Source: Anas platyrhynchos
Taxonomy: Eukaryota > Chordata > Aves > Anseriformes > Anatidae
Length of the DNA stretch: 64,000 bases
Direction of reading: 5' to 3'
Assembly (NCBI RefSeq): GCF_047663525.1
Contig: NC_092593.1
Coordinates: 24,082,501-24,146,500 of the forward strand
Of this stretch, positions 1-13,000 are shown one piece after another; position 1 is the first letter of the stretch; every line of letters starts with the position of its first letter. Both the position numbers and the translations under genes were made by a program. The notes beneath the pieces are model-generated. The model did not search any database, was not told the DNA's origin, and worked only from the letters and a program-made list of their open reading frames with translations.

Positions 1-965
1 AATTGTTTTCTATAAGAAGAAAGGTGGCTTTTCTAGTCTTCCAAATTCCTTAAATGGCTTCAAAATAGTGGCATTTTGATCAGACATAAAATAGAAGGGC
101 TTTATGATAGGTGTGGAGCTCTTCTTCATTAGGCAGACTTGATGTACCATGTACTTGACTTTGATGTACCAAGATGAATTTTCTTAAAAGTAAAATATAA
201 GTGAAATTAGACAGGAAAAGGACACAAGTTAGGCATGCAGAAAAGGAAGTAGTTGTTAGAATACTTAGTTTTTGTTTGCATTGCTTAATCTGAGATTTTG
301 CATTGCTTTGGAAGCCTTGCCTTTAGTAATGTACAGAAGGAGAAATCTGATCCTATGGAAGTCAAAGATTGGTGTGTGGGAAAAATGAACAAATAAGCCC
401 AGGGATGGACACAGAAATTCTAGAGCTGTGCACAGGAATGTTTACATAAGCAAGCTCCCTGTAACACACACCCCAAGTTTTACCATTGAGATGCATGCAT
501 CTCCAGTAAACGGAGTTCATGCACTTCCACTAATGCAAAGTGATCTCTTCCAGAATTCATTTTCTAGATGGTCAAGTGACCCCAAGAAGGAGTTTTGGTT
601 TTGTGTTTTCTGCCATGCCATAACATCCTTTTTGTTTTCTTATTCCATAACTCTTACAGTTCTGAAATGCAGAGCTAACTTTTATGTTATTTATTTATTT
701 ATTTATTGTAGTCTTAGTGAGTGCACTGCAGTCCACACCTTATGGGGATAATTTTAGCAAAGTACCTAGCTATATAAGTCTCTGGCATACACAGGTGAGA
801 ACATGCTGTATGTTCTCAGAATGTGTAGGCCATACAAGTTAACAAAATTGAAATCCACTTAAAGACTTTCCCTCTCCCTTTTCTGATCACCTTTCATCTT
901 CCTGTGTCCCATCACCCCTTCCCTTCTCTTTCTCTACTTCCTTCTCTTCTCGCATTCACTGTCAG

Positions 966-1040
966 GAAGGGCCGGCACCGAAGGGCCAGTTCAGCACAAC
1001 ACGACGCCGGCAGAGACTAGCAGCTGCAGTGGCTACAACA
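966..1040 (+). CDS. OSBPL6: OSBPL6 coding exon, first in window
   Basis: Acceptor CACTGTCAG before 966 and donor GTGAGT at 1041. It encodes 25 codons in phase 0, including [17 protein letters not shown]. It is CpG-richer than its surroundings, as conserved coding sequence often is here. Confidence 0.88.
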
Positions 1041-4000
1041 GTGAGTGGATTTAAAAATCAAAGGATAGCTCTAAAGATGGGAAGCTGTGTAACTTGAATG
1101 TGTAATAAGTTTATGAAGATGTATCGTACGCTTTATGGAGGTGTCCATGCTACCCACTCAGCTGAGTCATGTAGAAGTGGTCAGGCCTGACACAACTGAA
1201 CTTCACAGATGTGGATCTGAGCTTGTTTTTGTGGTACATGTCCCTCCTCCCTTAGGCAAGTGCAGGTGGTGATTAGACTCAGGCCCTGCACTGTTTGAAC
1301 ATAGTTTTGATATACTCTCTCTTTATTATTTAAAATGGAAAGAAATTATCAAATTCAGTAAAAGATTCTTGTGACAGTCCATAGCAAGACAGCGGAACCA
1401 AGGAGATTTGCTACAAACATGAAATCATGAAATTCCTTGATTTTTTAATTATTTTTTTTTAGTAATACAAGGTTAGCCTTTCCATTTAAGACACTTTCTG
1501 TTTGCATTCCATTATCCCAAAAAGTCATATTACTACCACTAGTGTCTGTATTTCATTTTGCTACTTCTCCCAGTCTTTGAAACAAAATTTGGAGCTCTAA
1601 AATCAACTTGGGGGCTTCTAATTGAGAGGGGAGATGCTATTTGTGAAATCAAATTAGCATCATAAGTATATCTTCAGCTTCTGCCTTGTCAGGAAAAAAT
1701 TATTGGGAATGCACAATGCAGACATTAGGCTAGTCCCTTAGCTGATTAGTGCAACAGCTAGATAGGGAAGACAAAAACAAATAAGAAAAAAGAACTCTGC
1801 GTAACTAAAGAATAAAGTGAGCTTTAAACAGAAACCCTTACTGAGATCAAGCAGTGAACATCAAGCTAAAGTTTTCGAGAGTCTGCAGCTTTAGCCCATA
1901 GCTAAAATCTGCTAGATCAGACACACCTTCTGCTTAAGCCCAGCTGCATGAACCACAAACCTCATTTACTCTTAGGTCCTCATAAAAAATATGAGAGAAG
2001 TCAGTGCTACTCCAGTTCCCAAATTAACTCATCTAAATTTAATCTCCTGTAATCAGTTGATGCTGGGTGTTGGGTGTCAATGGGAGGCTCGACCAGAATG
2101 TTCAGTAGGAGTTAAACAGCCTGGACAAGGGCTGTGCCAAGGAGTGCTCAGGTGGACCAAATACAGCTGGTCCTGGACTGCAAGGCAGCCAGCATTGAAA
2201 AGGGGTGGTAGATGTCCAGGAGATTGCTGAGTTGTCACCTGCAGCTGATGTGAGGAGCTGAGGACAGAGGTCTTGGAAGAGCTAGAAAAAGTGCAGGAGG
2301 GAGGAAAGCTGGAGGCACCAAAATAACTCCTGTACCACTGGTTCCTGTACCACACTACCAAGAACAGTCTGTTCCTACATGGGTATCTAATTCTGAAGAG
2401 GCTGATGGATGAGTGGGTATTTCAACCTCTGGAGTAAAGCAGAAAGTCAGGACAAGGTACACCTGCGGTTATGTCTAGAAGAGTGAGGAGGAAAAAAAAA
2501 AGAGGGATGTCTCAAGGAGTTAAATATTTTAAAAACAGAAAAAAAATGAAAAAGTACTCAAGGCAGTATGAAGTCACCATAAAAGAAAGCGCATCAGTGA
2601 AAGGAAATGGGAAGATTCATATCAGTCAACAGTGAAGAATTTCTGTTTCTTGTATCTAAAGCGATCAGCAAAACAGCTCCTTGTCTCTGTCATGTAAATG
2701 TACATTTCTTGTGAACAGTGTGACAATATTTGGAGAACATGTTCTTTTTTCCACAAACCTGCAGGAATATTGCTTTTCAGCCTGGCGAGCTGAGGTACAA
2801 GGCAGAAGTGATGACTTTAGAGCAGGTCTCTTCAGCCAGATTCATCAAGAAGTGTCCAAAGAAACCCCCACGTGCAGGCAGCAGGGCCACAGATCTTCCA
2901 GTCTGCACGGGGCTGGGACAGCCTGCCCTGTCACCGTGGGCATGCAGAGCTGCGGGGCTCCCTCCAGCTCCTGTGTTATAACAGGGCAGCTTGCTTTCCT
3001 GTCTTCAGGATGGGTTTGAGGACCGGGAACATGTTCCCCACACAGTGCTATGCTGTAGCCACCTACCTTGCTGTCCTAGAGCTGCCTGGAGCAACTAGAC
3101 CTTTGCAGTGCGCCCAGGCAGAAAGTTCTGGAAATGTATTCTTTCATGTAAGAAGAGAAAAGGTTTTGTAAAGGAAACAAAATTAAGCTGTGTAAAAAAT
3201 ATAAGGAAGTTTGGCTGCTTAGAGAGGCAGTCTGGTACTGGCAAAGAAGATAATGGAACAAATGTCCAGCATGCATGGAAGGAATTTATTCTATATCTCT
3301 TGTTAATAAAGCCTTCTTGATATGAGTCAAAAACTATGTCTAATGAAAAATAACTGCTTTGTTGGTATAGTTAGAAATCAAAACACATGAGAGAAGAGGA
3401 CAAAGCTGACACTGGATAGGTGTCATAGGGCCATTAGTTTGTGCTGTACATACCTGTAAGTTGAAGAGCAGGGTGGAAATTGGCATTTTGCAGAAAGTGC
3501 TCCAGGTTCAAGTGGGATATGATGACTAGGTCCAATAGGATTTTGAGAGTTTCATCAGAGAATAAGAAACCTAAAATATATGTTGATGGCAATTGTTATG
3601 GGAAGGAATTTATAGAACCATTCTCTGATCTAATCAAATAACAAGGTACCAATTTCAAATACTGATGGCAGTATATAGCTTTTCTGTTGATAAAAAAAAA
3701 TAATCTTAGTAATATGACTTTTTATATTATATGCCACTTTTATCATGCCTCAGAAGACACACTTTATTTTTTGTCCCCATTTTTCATATTTGAATAATTA
3801 CATTGGGCTGCAGTGTGGAAATTATTTATACATTTGATGAATATCATAAAATACATTGGATGTTGACTGTAGAATGTGTTGAATATGGTTAAAAGTGCTT
3901 AATATTGAAGTAAGAAAATGTAGTTCTGCATGCCTTCCCTTTACATTTAGACTTGAAAATTAGGTTCTCGGCCTGTTTTTTATACAAATGTATGTAAATG

Positions 4001-7000
4001 GTGAAATTAAAATAAAACATATACTCTCACACACACCACAGATGTACACAGCAGTATCCATACACTGCATATGGAGCATACAGGTAACCGTTCAGTACAT
4101 ATGATACATTTATATATATTACTTATAAGTAAGGTATGCACGCATATATATATTGCTGTACATAAAAACTGTAGAAGGAAAAAGAGAAGTTGAAATTATA
4201 ATCTAAAATGTTTGCTGCATTTTACTAAACTGCATCTCTTTGCATTAATTTATGGCTTATACATTTTAAATGAAAGTCAGATGGAGTTTTGATTTATTTT
4301 TTGTTTGTTTCATTAGAAAGAATATAGAAAGTCTTTAATAATATATTTGAGAATATTGTGTCCTATTTCTAGATCTGTGGAGGAACTTGCATACTTCAGA
4401 TGTTGGTATTGTAAAGACAGATTCATACGATATGGAGTCTCAAATGCCAAAATATAAAGCAGCATGTTTGGTGGTTCAATTTTCCAATCTTCTTTTTAAG
4501 CACTAGGAGATGGTCCATTTTTCTAAATGTTAGAATTTAAATACTCCACTGTTAGCAGTTAGCTCTGTATTTAGGCTTTCTTTTGTCTATTTCAGTGAAA
4601 ATTTTCAAGACGTACAAGGAATTCTATGTCAACTGTACTGAGATTTTGGACAGTAAAAAGTTAAATGTTTTTTCTTACTATGTTCTTCACATTGTGAATC
4701 ATGTATTTTGTTTTCAGAAGGAATTTATATTTTGCTTCAACAGAATCAAATGGTTGTTTGCACCTTAAACTATATTTATTTACTGTTTCTCTCTGTAGGT
4801 CCCTTTCAGTGCTACGATGTCCCCTGTTCGGCTGCATTCATCCAATCCAAACCTTTGTGCAGACATCGAGTTTCAGACTCCCCCAAGCCATGTAACAGAC
4901 CCTCTGGAGTGCTCTACCGAGTACATGAAGCTTCAAGAAGAATTCTGCCTGATGGCTCAAAAAGGTAACTGAAAATGTCAAGCCTTTCCTTCACTATGCT
5001 TCTCTGTTGTGTTTCATTGTTTCCTTCACTTAGTTATGACCAAGACATTCATCTGTATTAGATGATACTGTATGAGAATTTTTAGCTGGACACGTGGCTT
5101 ACATAAAGACGACGTGTTGTCCTTAATATATTTTCCATGGATGTTGTGAATATGGAGATAGGTAAAGTCTGTCTGATAAGGGATATATATATATTTTTTT
5201 TAGAAAACTTAAAAAAAAATTCTTTTCCATATGCTCAGCATCAAGAATATGCTCAGATGACATATGTGAACATATTGTATGCACATTACAACCTGTAAGC
5301 TGTAAGTGTTTGTACTTAATTTGGGCACAGATTACTGGAAGTTCAGCTCTTTGTTACGAATTTATGTAACTGTGGGATGGAAATCTCACTCTCTGTCTTT
5401 ATTGCTGAAATATTTTAGTAAATGTAAATGTCCAGATCCTTTGCTGAGACAACACTTGTTTTCTTTTTTTTTTTTTTTTTTTTTTTTCATTTTTCTTTAG
5501 TGCATTCTCTTTTGAAGTCTGCCTTTAACAGCATAGCTATAGAGAAGGAGAAGCTTAAGCAGATTGTTTCAGAACAGGATCTTACAGGTCACAATGCTCA
5601 AATAGCACACCTCAGACAGTCCCTCTCTCAGGTATGTTCTTGATTTGATTCCAGGCACATCTAATTTGCCAAATGCACTATTTCTTTTGTATTTTGGCCA
5701 TTCCCTGAGGTAAAGGGCGCCAAGAAAATAGCCAGGTTCTTAACCAGAACTATGGCATATGTTCTGTTATGGACATGAGAACATAAGCCTAACCTCAGTG
5801 CATGTGGAGAATATCATTTGCTTGTGTAAGCATGCATGTATTATGGTTTTCCAAGGTAAAGTAAGGGTATCAAAGATTTTTATGCAAATGATATATATTT
5901 TTATTGGAGCTATTTCCACCACAGTCAAGGAGATAGTCTCATTTTCTTAAGTTTTACATTTTGAGTGTATATTTTCTGATTTGTTTTGTATGTCCATGTC
6001 TCCAACTGCAAAAGGAATCATGGGTTATTACACGATGACAGAATAATCATGAATAAAGTGGACTTTCAGATACTAACTTGTTACTGGCTGGTGTCTCTCC
6101 CGCTTAAGCCAAAAGGAAAATTGTCATTGGCTTTAGTTGGGAAGAACAGATGAAGCAACAGTAAGTGCTCTGGTGAGCTCCTACCCTACACCATTCCATG
6201 AGATGCATCTTTGGGTTGCAAAATAACTCGAACATTTGATTTCATAGACAAGGAAAAGAGAAAGATTTTACTATAAAAAGTGGATTTCTTTGGAACTTTG
6301 CATCTGCAAGAAATGAAAGCAGAGACTTAAAGGCAAACAGAACTTCACCTAAATGTGAAGAAAATTTCCAACACTATTATTGTTACTGTGGTTGTTTCTT
6401 TTATTGCTGTGAGATTAAAATTGATGCATAATGTTTCTGTAGACATAGGTGTGTAACATATTATGCAGCTTGATTGCTGTATATTGTAATAAAGGTGAGG
6501 GTAACCATTTCTGGTTATTGATAAAAATTTAACGAGGACCTGTCGAGACTCACTAGTAACTTGTATAAAATAGGTGGTCATGTTCTTATAGTTCCTGGCC
6601 TCCAGTGTTAATTTAAAAATCATTTTCAAATATATTTAGTTGTCTCAATGGTGAATAAGTGGAAATTTAGCACAGTCAGACAGATGGGTTCAACCAGTCT
6701 TGTGACCAGATTTGAGAAGTTTAAGACACTACAGCCCAGCTGTTGTTAGTGGTCTAGCCATGTGTCTGTTCGCCTGGTAGATGACAGCTATGAACGTACC
6801 CAGATCATTTCAGAACAAAGCAAAATGGCATAATTTAAAATGTTTTCAGAGAAAGTTTAAGCTAACCTATTTTACTTTGGTCCTACTTTGTTTCAGTGCA
6901 ATCATGGGACCTATTTCAGAGTTTGCTCTTGGAGGAGGGAGGAGCAGATTATTACTGTATTATTTACTGTGTTTATTACAGTAAATAGATTATTACAGTA

Positions 7001-10000
7001 TTATTATTACTGTCCACTAAATCAGTATGTCTGTCTGCTGTTTGCTTCTATGATCCCAAGCACTGAGGGTATATTAGGTTTAAGTCAATTCATGTTCTGG
7101 GTAACACATTGTATTTTTCTGGATTTCAACAAACAGGTGCTTCTAGACATCAGGTCATGTGTATGTGCACCCAAATGTATTATCTAGCTTGGGCTTTAAC
7201 AAAGGAGAAAAAATAGCAGATACCAAATGGTTCAGTAATTTGAATTGGACACATACATGCAAATTTATCAGCTTGATCTCAATAGACAGGCACCTAGTGA
7301 TGCTAGTGGTTATGTTTTTTTTAATTATTATTTTTATTTTTCCCCACTGGAAAGCAAGCCATTTCCTTTTGTGGGCTCTTAGCATTGATAACATTCGTTC
7401 AGAAAGTGCTGTAGAGTTGTAAATCAAGAATTTTGCCAGTGGTTCCTGTTAGCTGTTTTGCAGTTTCATTCTTTCTTGCTGCATTCACTCTCCATTTCTG
7501 TAATGTACATAACACACTGGTATAGCTGCCAAGGAGCTATCTGAAGAATCAAGGTAGAATGCAACTGTAATATTAGGGGAGAATATCTGTTCCCCTTGAC
7601 CCTGGAAGATTACTGAAAACAAGCCAACGAAAAAGTTAAGCCATATTAGAGAGGATCTCAAAATGGGTATTTATCTATAAACGGAAGAAAGGAAGTTCTG
7701 TGATTTCTTAGGAAATTTCTGAGAATAACCTTTTTTTCTTTTTTTTTTTTCTTTTCCTTTTTTTCCTGTTTAACACTGGCTTTTTAATTTTAAATGAAAT
7801 GTGCAATTTTTATTTTAAGGCTCTCAACCAGAATGCTGAACTAAGGAGTCGCTTGAACAGAATACATTCAGAATCTGTTATTTGTGATCAGGTTGTCAGT
7901 GTAAATATTATCCCTAGTCCTGATGAGGTAAGATTTCAGCCTTTAATGGATTTAGAGTACAATCAAACCTTGCTAATTCTCACTCATAGTGAAACACACC
8001 TAGCAAATTATCAAATCTTAAAGATCAGAAAGTAGATTTTTATAGAAATTTTCTGATTTTATTTTTTCTATACAAAATTAAACTTCTGTCTTTTGTGTAT
8101 GTCAAAGCTAACAAAATAACTCTGGCCTCTGCAGAGAAATAGGGAAGTACTGCAACTATGAAATATTAATTCTTGAGTGTGGGAATTAGTGAGGTTATAC
8201 TGTATTTGAATGTAGCACACAATAACACACAGTAGGTAACCACTTCTGTATCTTAGTTTCTTGCCAAATCAACAGAACAGTGTAGCATTTAATAGCCTGA
8301 TCTTGCAAGTGCTTAAGGGCTTGCTTGATGTTTAATTTCTTAAGTGGCATTCAAACAGTTCAGTCTATGAAGCAAGCACTATATTAATAGCACATTTGCA
8401 ACATATAGTCTATCTTGTTTTGCTTTCTTGAGTAAACAGATTACCAAACATTTATATTAATTACAAATCAGTCTCCCTCACAAGAAGGACAGATCTGAAT
8501 TTGTGAGTTGTATGTTGCAATTAATAAGTACTGTCATTTTGACAACCATTCTGCTTGCATTTTACCAAAATACTTTACATTTGTCATTTCCACTCATTAT
8601 TTTCTATGCATACATTGTTCCAATTAACATAATGTTGTCTCCTAATAATTTTTTCCAACAAGAAAGGCAGGTGAAAATCTGTTTCTGGTTACTTTTGTTT
8701 ATTGGATTTTTGAAAATGTCCATACAATTTTTCCAAAAGCCCAGATGTTGGACACTGGTAACAGAAGATAGAGGTGATGCAGTGCCACAGCACAGCAACA
8801 TGTGTTCAGAATATCTGACAGTGAGGATCTGAGCAATGACCATCTCTTCTTTCGTATTTGTTGTTGGTTAGCTGTTTCCTTTTATTATATTCATAGTTAT
8901 CTTGGTACAAGTTTATCTGACTGAAGGAGTATTTCAAAGAGGATCCCAGGTCTCCCTCTCACCTCTCTTGATTGTTTTATAAATATAATGTTACAGTTTG
9001 TTGATATATGCATGAGCAAGCATCCTTTTCAGGTAGGGGCATGTGTATTTTTCCTAGTCCCTCCAGCTTGTACAAAAAAATAAAATTTTAATCACTTCTG
9101 TAAAGGTAATACTGAAATGAGCTGCTGTTTCCATTATAATTCATCAAAAATTGAAACCTATCCACAAGCCCAAGTAAAACCCCAGGGAAAAATGAAAGTT
9201 TTTTGACCTCTTGGCTTATTTGTGATTTTCTTATTGTTAGTTCATTTTGAGGCAACTATATAGAAACAAGATTAAGATGTCAACAAAATCACTTGCAGGA
9301 TTTCTGTAGTAAGATGAATGTGAGTGGCATTCCCATCTGAAGAATAATGGTGTTTAAAAGGGCTTCAGTAGTTTTGTCTGTATTATCCCTGAAGCATTAT
9401 GCTGTATAAATTGGGGGATTAAGTCAGAAGCCTGTTTGCTTCCAGAGCTGCAGCTACTTTGGTGGAACGGTAAAGGGAGAGAATCTTAATTTTTTTTTTT
9501 CTCCCTTCTTAAAGCTTGTTGGGTAACTTTTTGAAAGGTGGTGTTCTTCCCATAAATAGCAAGAAGAGGAAGATATGTCAAGCTATTTAAATTAGCTTGT
9601 CCCCATATTCACATACACGTCACAGTTTGGGATTTCTTACCTTTGCTGTTAAATTCCCTTTATAATAAGCCATAAAGTATACATTCCCACTAGTAGTAGT
9701 AAGTCAGAACAAATTGATTAATTCAGATGAAATTTGGAATACAAATATGGAATAAAGGCAAATAAATGTTTATTATAGCTATCCTCTTGAATATTCAAAC
9801 TTTTCAAACATTACTGAACTGGTTAGCAAGGCCATTTATTTTGAGAGTAATTTATAACTTCCTGGTCTTTCTGGTTTTTGGTTGTATCAAGCCTAGGTCC
9901 CAATAATATTAATTGTAACAATGAGGTGTCTTTTTCATCTGAATTTTGTGGTTGAACTTGTCTGACACAGTCCAGTTATTGTCCACAAAATCACTCCTCT

Positions 10001-13000
10001 GGATACAGAACTAGCTCTGTGATTACTCATGCTGCTAAAGCTTAGCAGTTGATGCTGAGCGGGCCTCAAATGAAGACATGTATGTCACTGCTCAGATAAC
10101 ACTTCATTTTGTACTTGTTTGAGTTTCACGTTTGGTACACAAAAATTCTGCTAAAATGCTGTCTTTATTATATTTGACATAGAAAAATATTCAGATGATT
10201 TACTCCTTTTTTACATATTTCTTTATTATTATTGTAAATAATACTTTTATTTTTCTGTGCTTTATTTGCAGACAGGTGAACAAATTCATGTCAGTTTGCC
10301 ATTGTCCCAGCAAGTTTCTAATGAGAGCAGGCTCTCTATGTCTGAATCAGTGTCAGAGTTCTTTGATGCACAGGAGGTGCTTCTGTCTGCCAGCTCATCA
10401 GAAAATGAGGTAGGCTATGATGGCACGCTGCAGCTTTGCTGTCAGATGGATTCAGGTATTGCTGCCTCTAGTGGATGATTATTTTTAATGCTGCTTAGCG
10501 TAAAAAAGTGTCAGAACGCATAAGATGTAGATAAATTCACATGAGACTCACTCACGATGGGCTGCAGAGGTTTCCTGAAGTATAAAACTGAGCTGAAAGT
10601 TGTATAATTACCGTGTTCAGTACATGTCCTTGATAGACTATGGCAGTTTCAGATATGGACGACAGAGAGGACCAAATAGGTCTGTCTATGCAGATTTTTA
10701 TTTTAAAATACTCATTAAAAACAAAGAAAAAGTATTCTATCATACATATAAGGTTATTCTGTGTAATCAGAGAAGTAGACAAGCATAAAAAACTGCCTCA
10801 TTGAAGCTCAAAGGGGAAACAGTTGGATACTTTGGAGCCCTCTGTCACATGGGTGTCCCCACCTTTCCCATGCAATTTATCTTGTTAAGTGACCTGGTAT
10901 ATTGTGGGTCGGCACTTCAGCATCCTATCAGTTGTGCATCAGACAAGCGGAGATTACCAATTTGTCTTTTCTGTTGTTCATACTTAACTGTTTTCTCTAT
11001 GTGTGTTTTGGAAAATCATCTGTGATTAATTATAATTAATTCTAAGAAAGCTGTTTACAAAACTGCTAAACTCAATCACAAACTACCATGATTCTAAATA
11101 AAATGATTGTCTGCAGAGCAGACTGTTATAATTTGCTTCCACCTTCATTAAGAGCATTGATCTCTTTAACTTGCTATCTGATGAGCTCTGTCAAAATTTC
11201 ATGGGTTTAGAGTTTCTCAAGCTTTATTTTTCTAAGCATGCAAACTAAAAGCAAGCCATAGTTTCAGACAGTGGAGAACATCCTGTTTCTAAATTGTCAC
11301 TGTCCAGTGTGTGTTTTTTTTTTAGGAACAAATGGCTTTTTTTTTTTTTTTTGTCCTGAAAATCCAGTTTCATGTTACAAATTGCCAGTTCAACTGGCTT
11401 GTGACCATAGCAGTTTCATGCAGAAAAAGAGTTTTCCAAAAGGGTGGGTTTGTCCAGAGCTGCTGCCTTATAATGGGAAACAATTACAGTGTTGAATTCT
11501 TTTATGTTAAATTGAGAGTGCTGTTGCCTGTTGTCAGGGTGTCTACCTGAAGCTGACAGTTTTAGTTTCAATTTCAGCCTCAGCCATAGCTTGCTCTCAT
11601 AGCACAGAGAGGAGCCTGTGGCATTAGAAGTAAGCAATGTGAAGCAGTGTTGACAGAAACAGGATAGGGAAGAGATATATTCAAGGCTGAAAGCAGTTGA
11701 GAGTAAAAGTGTCATTTCAAAAATAAACAAAATGGGAACATTCTCAGTCCTTCCAGATTATGGAAAATCCAGAGTTTTCCCTTTTGACAAAGAGTATAAG
11801 TATCTAGAAAGTAAAGTGTGCAAAAGTCTTCTATACTTTTTTTGTTGCTTGTGTCAAGATGATGATAAGGTGCTAAACTCTTCAGGAAAGACAGAAAAGA
11901 GTGGTTTATTTTCCTTAGCTATACAATTGTGCTGCCCTTCTAAAGCAAATTTTAAAATGAGCAATTTCATCCAATTTTGGGCTTGTGATAAACTATTATT
12001 TTTTTTCTCAATATCAGTTTCTCTGGATTGCAGTAGAAGCCTTTGATTCCCCAAAACTAGATTCTGTTTTTGGCTCACTTCAGCTAATCTGAATGGCAGG
12101 CACTCCATCAGACTCCAATAAAACTTTTTTTCTTAAACTGAAAATCCTTTCTTTTACAATTAAATTTGTCTAATAAATGTAAAAGAATAAGTCATTTATA
12201 GAGTTTGAGAGCTCGGGCTTCTCATATGTTTAAAAAAAATCTTAAAAGTAGTCTTAATGCTAATGTAGTTCTTGTTTTGCAAAATGATAGGTCAATGTCT
12301 ATGTATTTTTTTGCTGACATACAAGCTACATTTTAATGTTGGATTCTGTATAAAGACCAGGAGCCTGACTGTCTCTTCTCACCTCCAACCCCAGTGTGTT
12401 GTATTGTCAATTTTTTGTTGATCCATGATCTCATTTGAAGTCACCCTTTTGCAAATTTAATGCCTACATTTGGCTTCATAATAGCAATTCAAAAACATAA
12501 GGAGAGCATAGCATTTGTTTTGACAATGTTAGCAAATTGGCAGTATGGACTGATTGAAACATCTAGTTGATTTAGTTAAAATATATCTAATTGGGTACAG
12601 ATGATTTCTTTGAGTATTTGTGTTTCAAGTAATTATTTTTGTCTAATTTGTCAGTATGCTTTATATATACTTGACTTAATTGATATTTTATTTTTTAGGC
12701 TTCTGATGATGAATCTTATATCAGCGATGTGAGTGATAATATATCAGAGGACAACACCAGTGTTGCAGACAACATTTCTCGGCAAAGTATATTGCTATGT
12801 TTTGAACTTCGGGAAATAATGTTGGTTTTGTTCATATACCAGACTTAACTGCTTCTCTATACAAGACCAACTCTGCTGCTTGCTTGTTCTGGTGGTGAAT
12901 TTGGTTCAAGGAATAAATCTTTTTTTCTTAAGGTGGTGCTTTGTTGTGATAACATTTTTTTCTATTCTCAGTTCTCAATGGTGAGCTAACAGGAGGTGCA

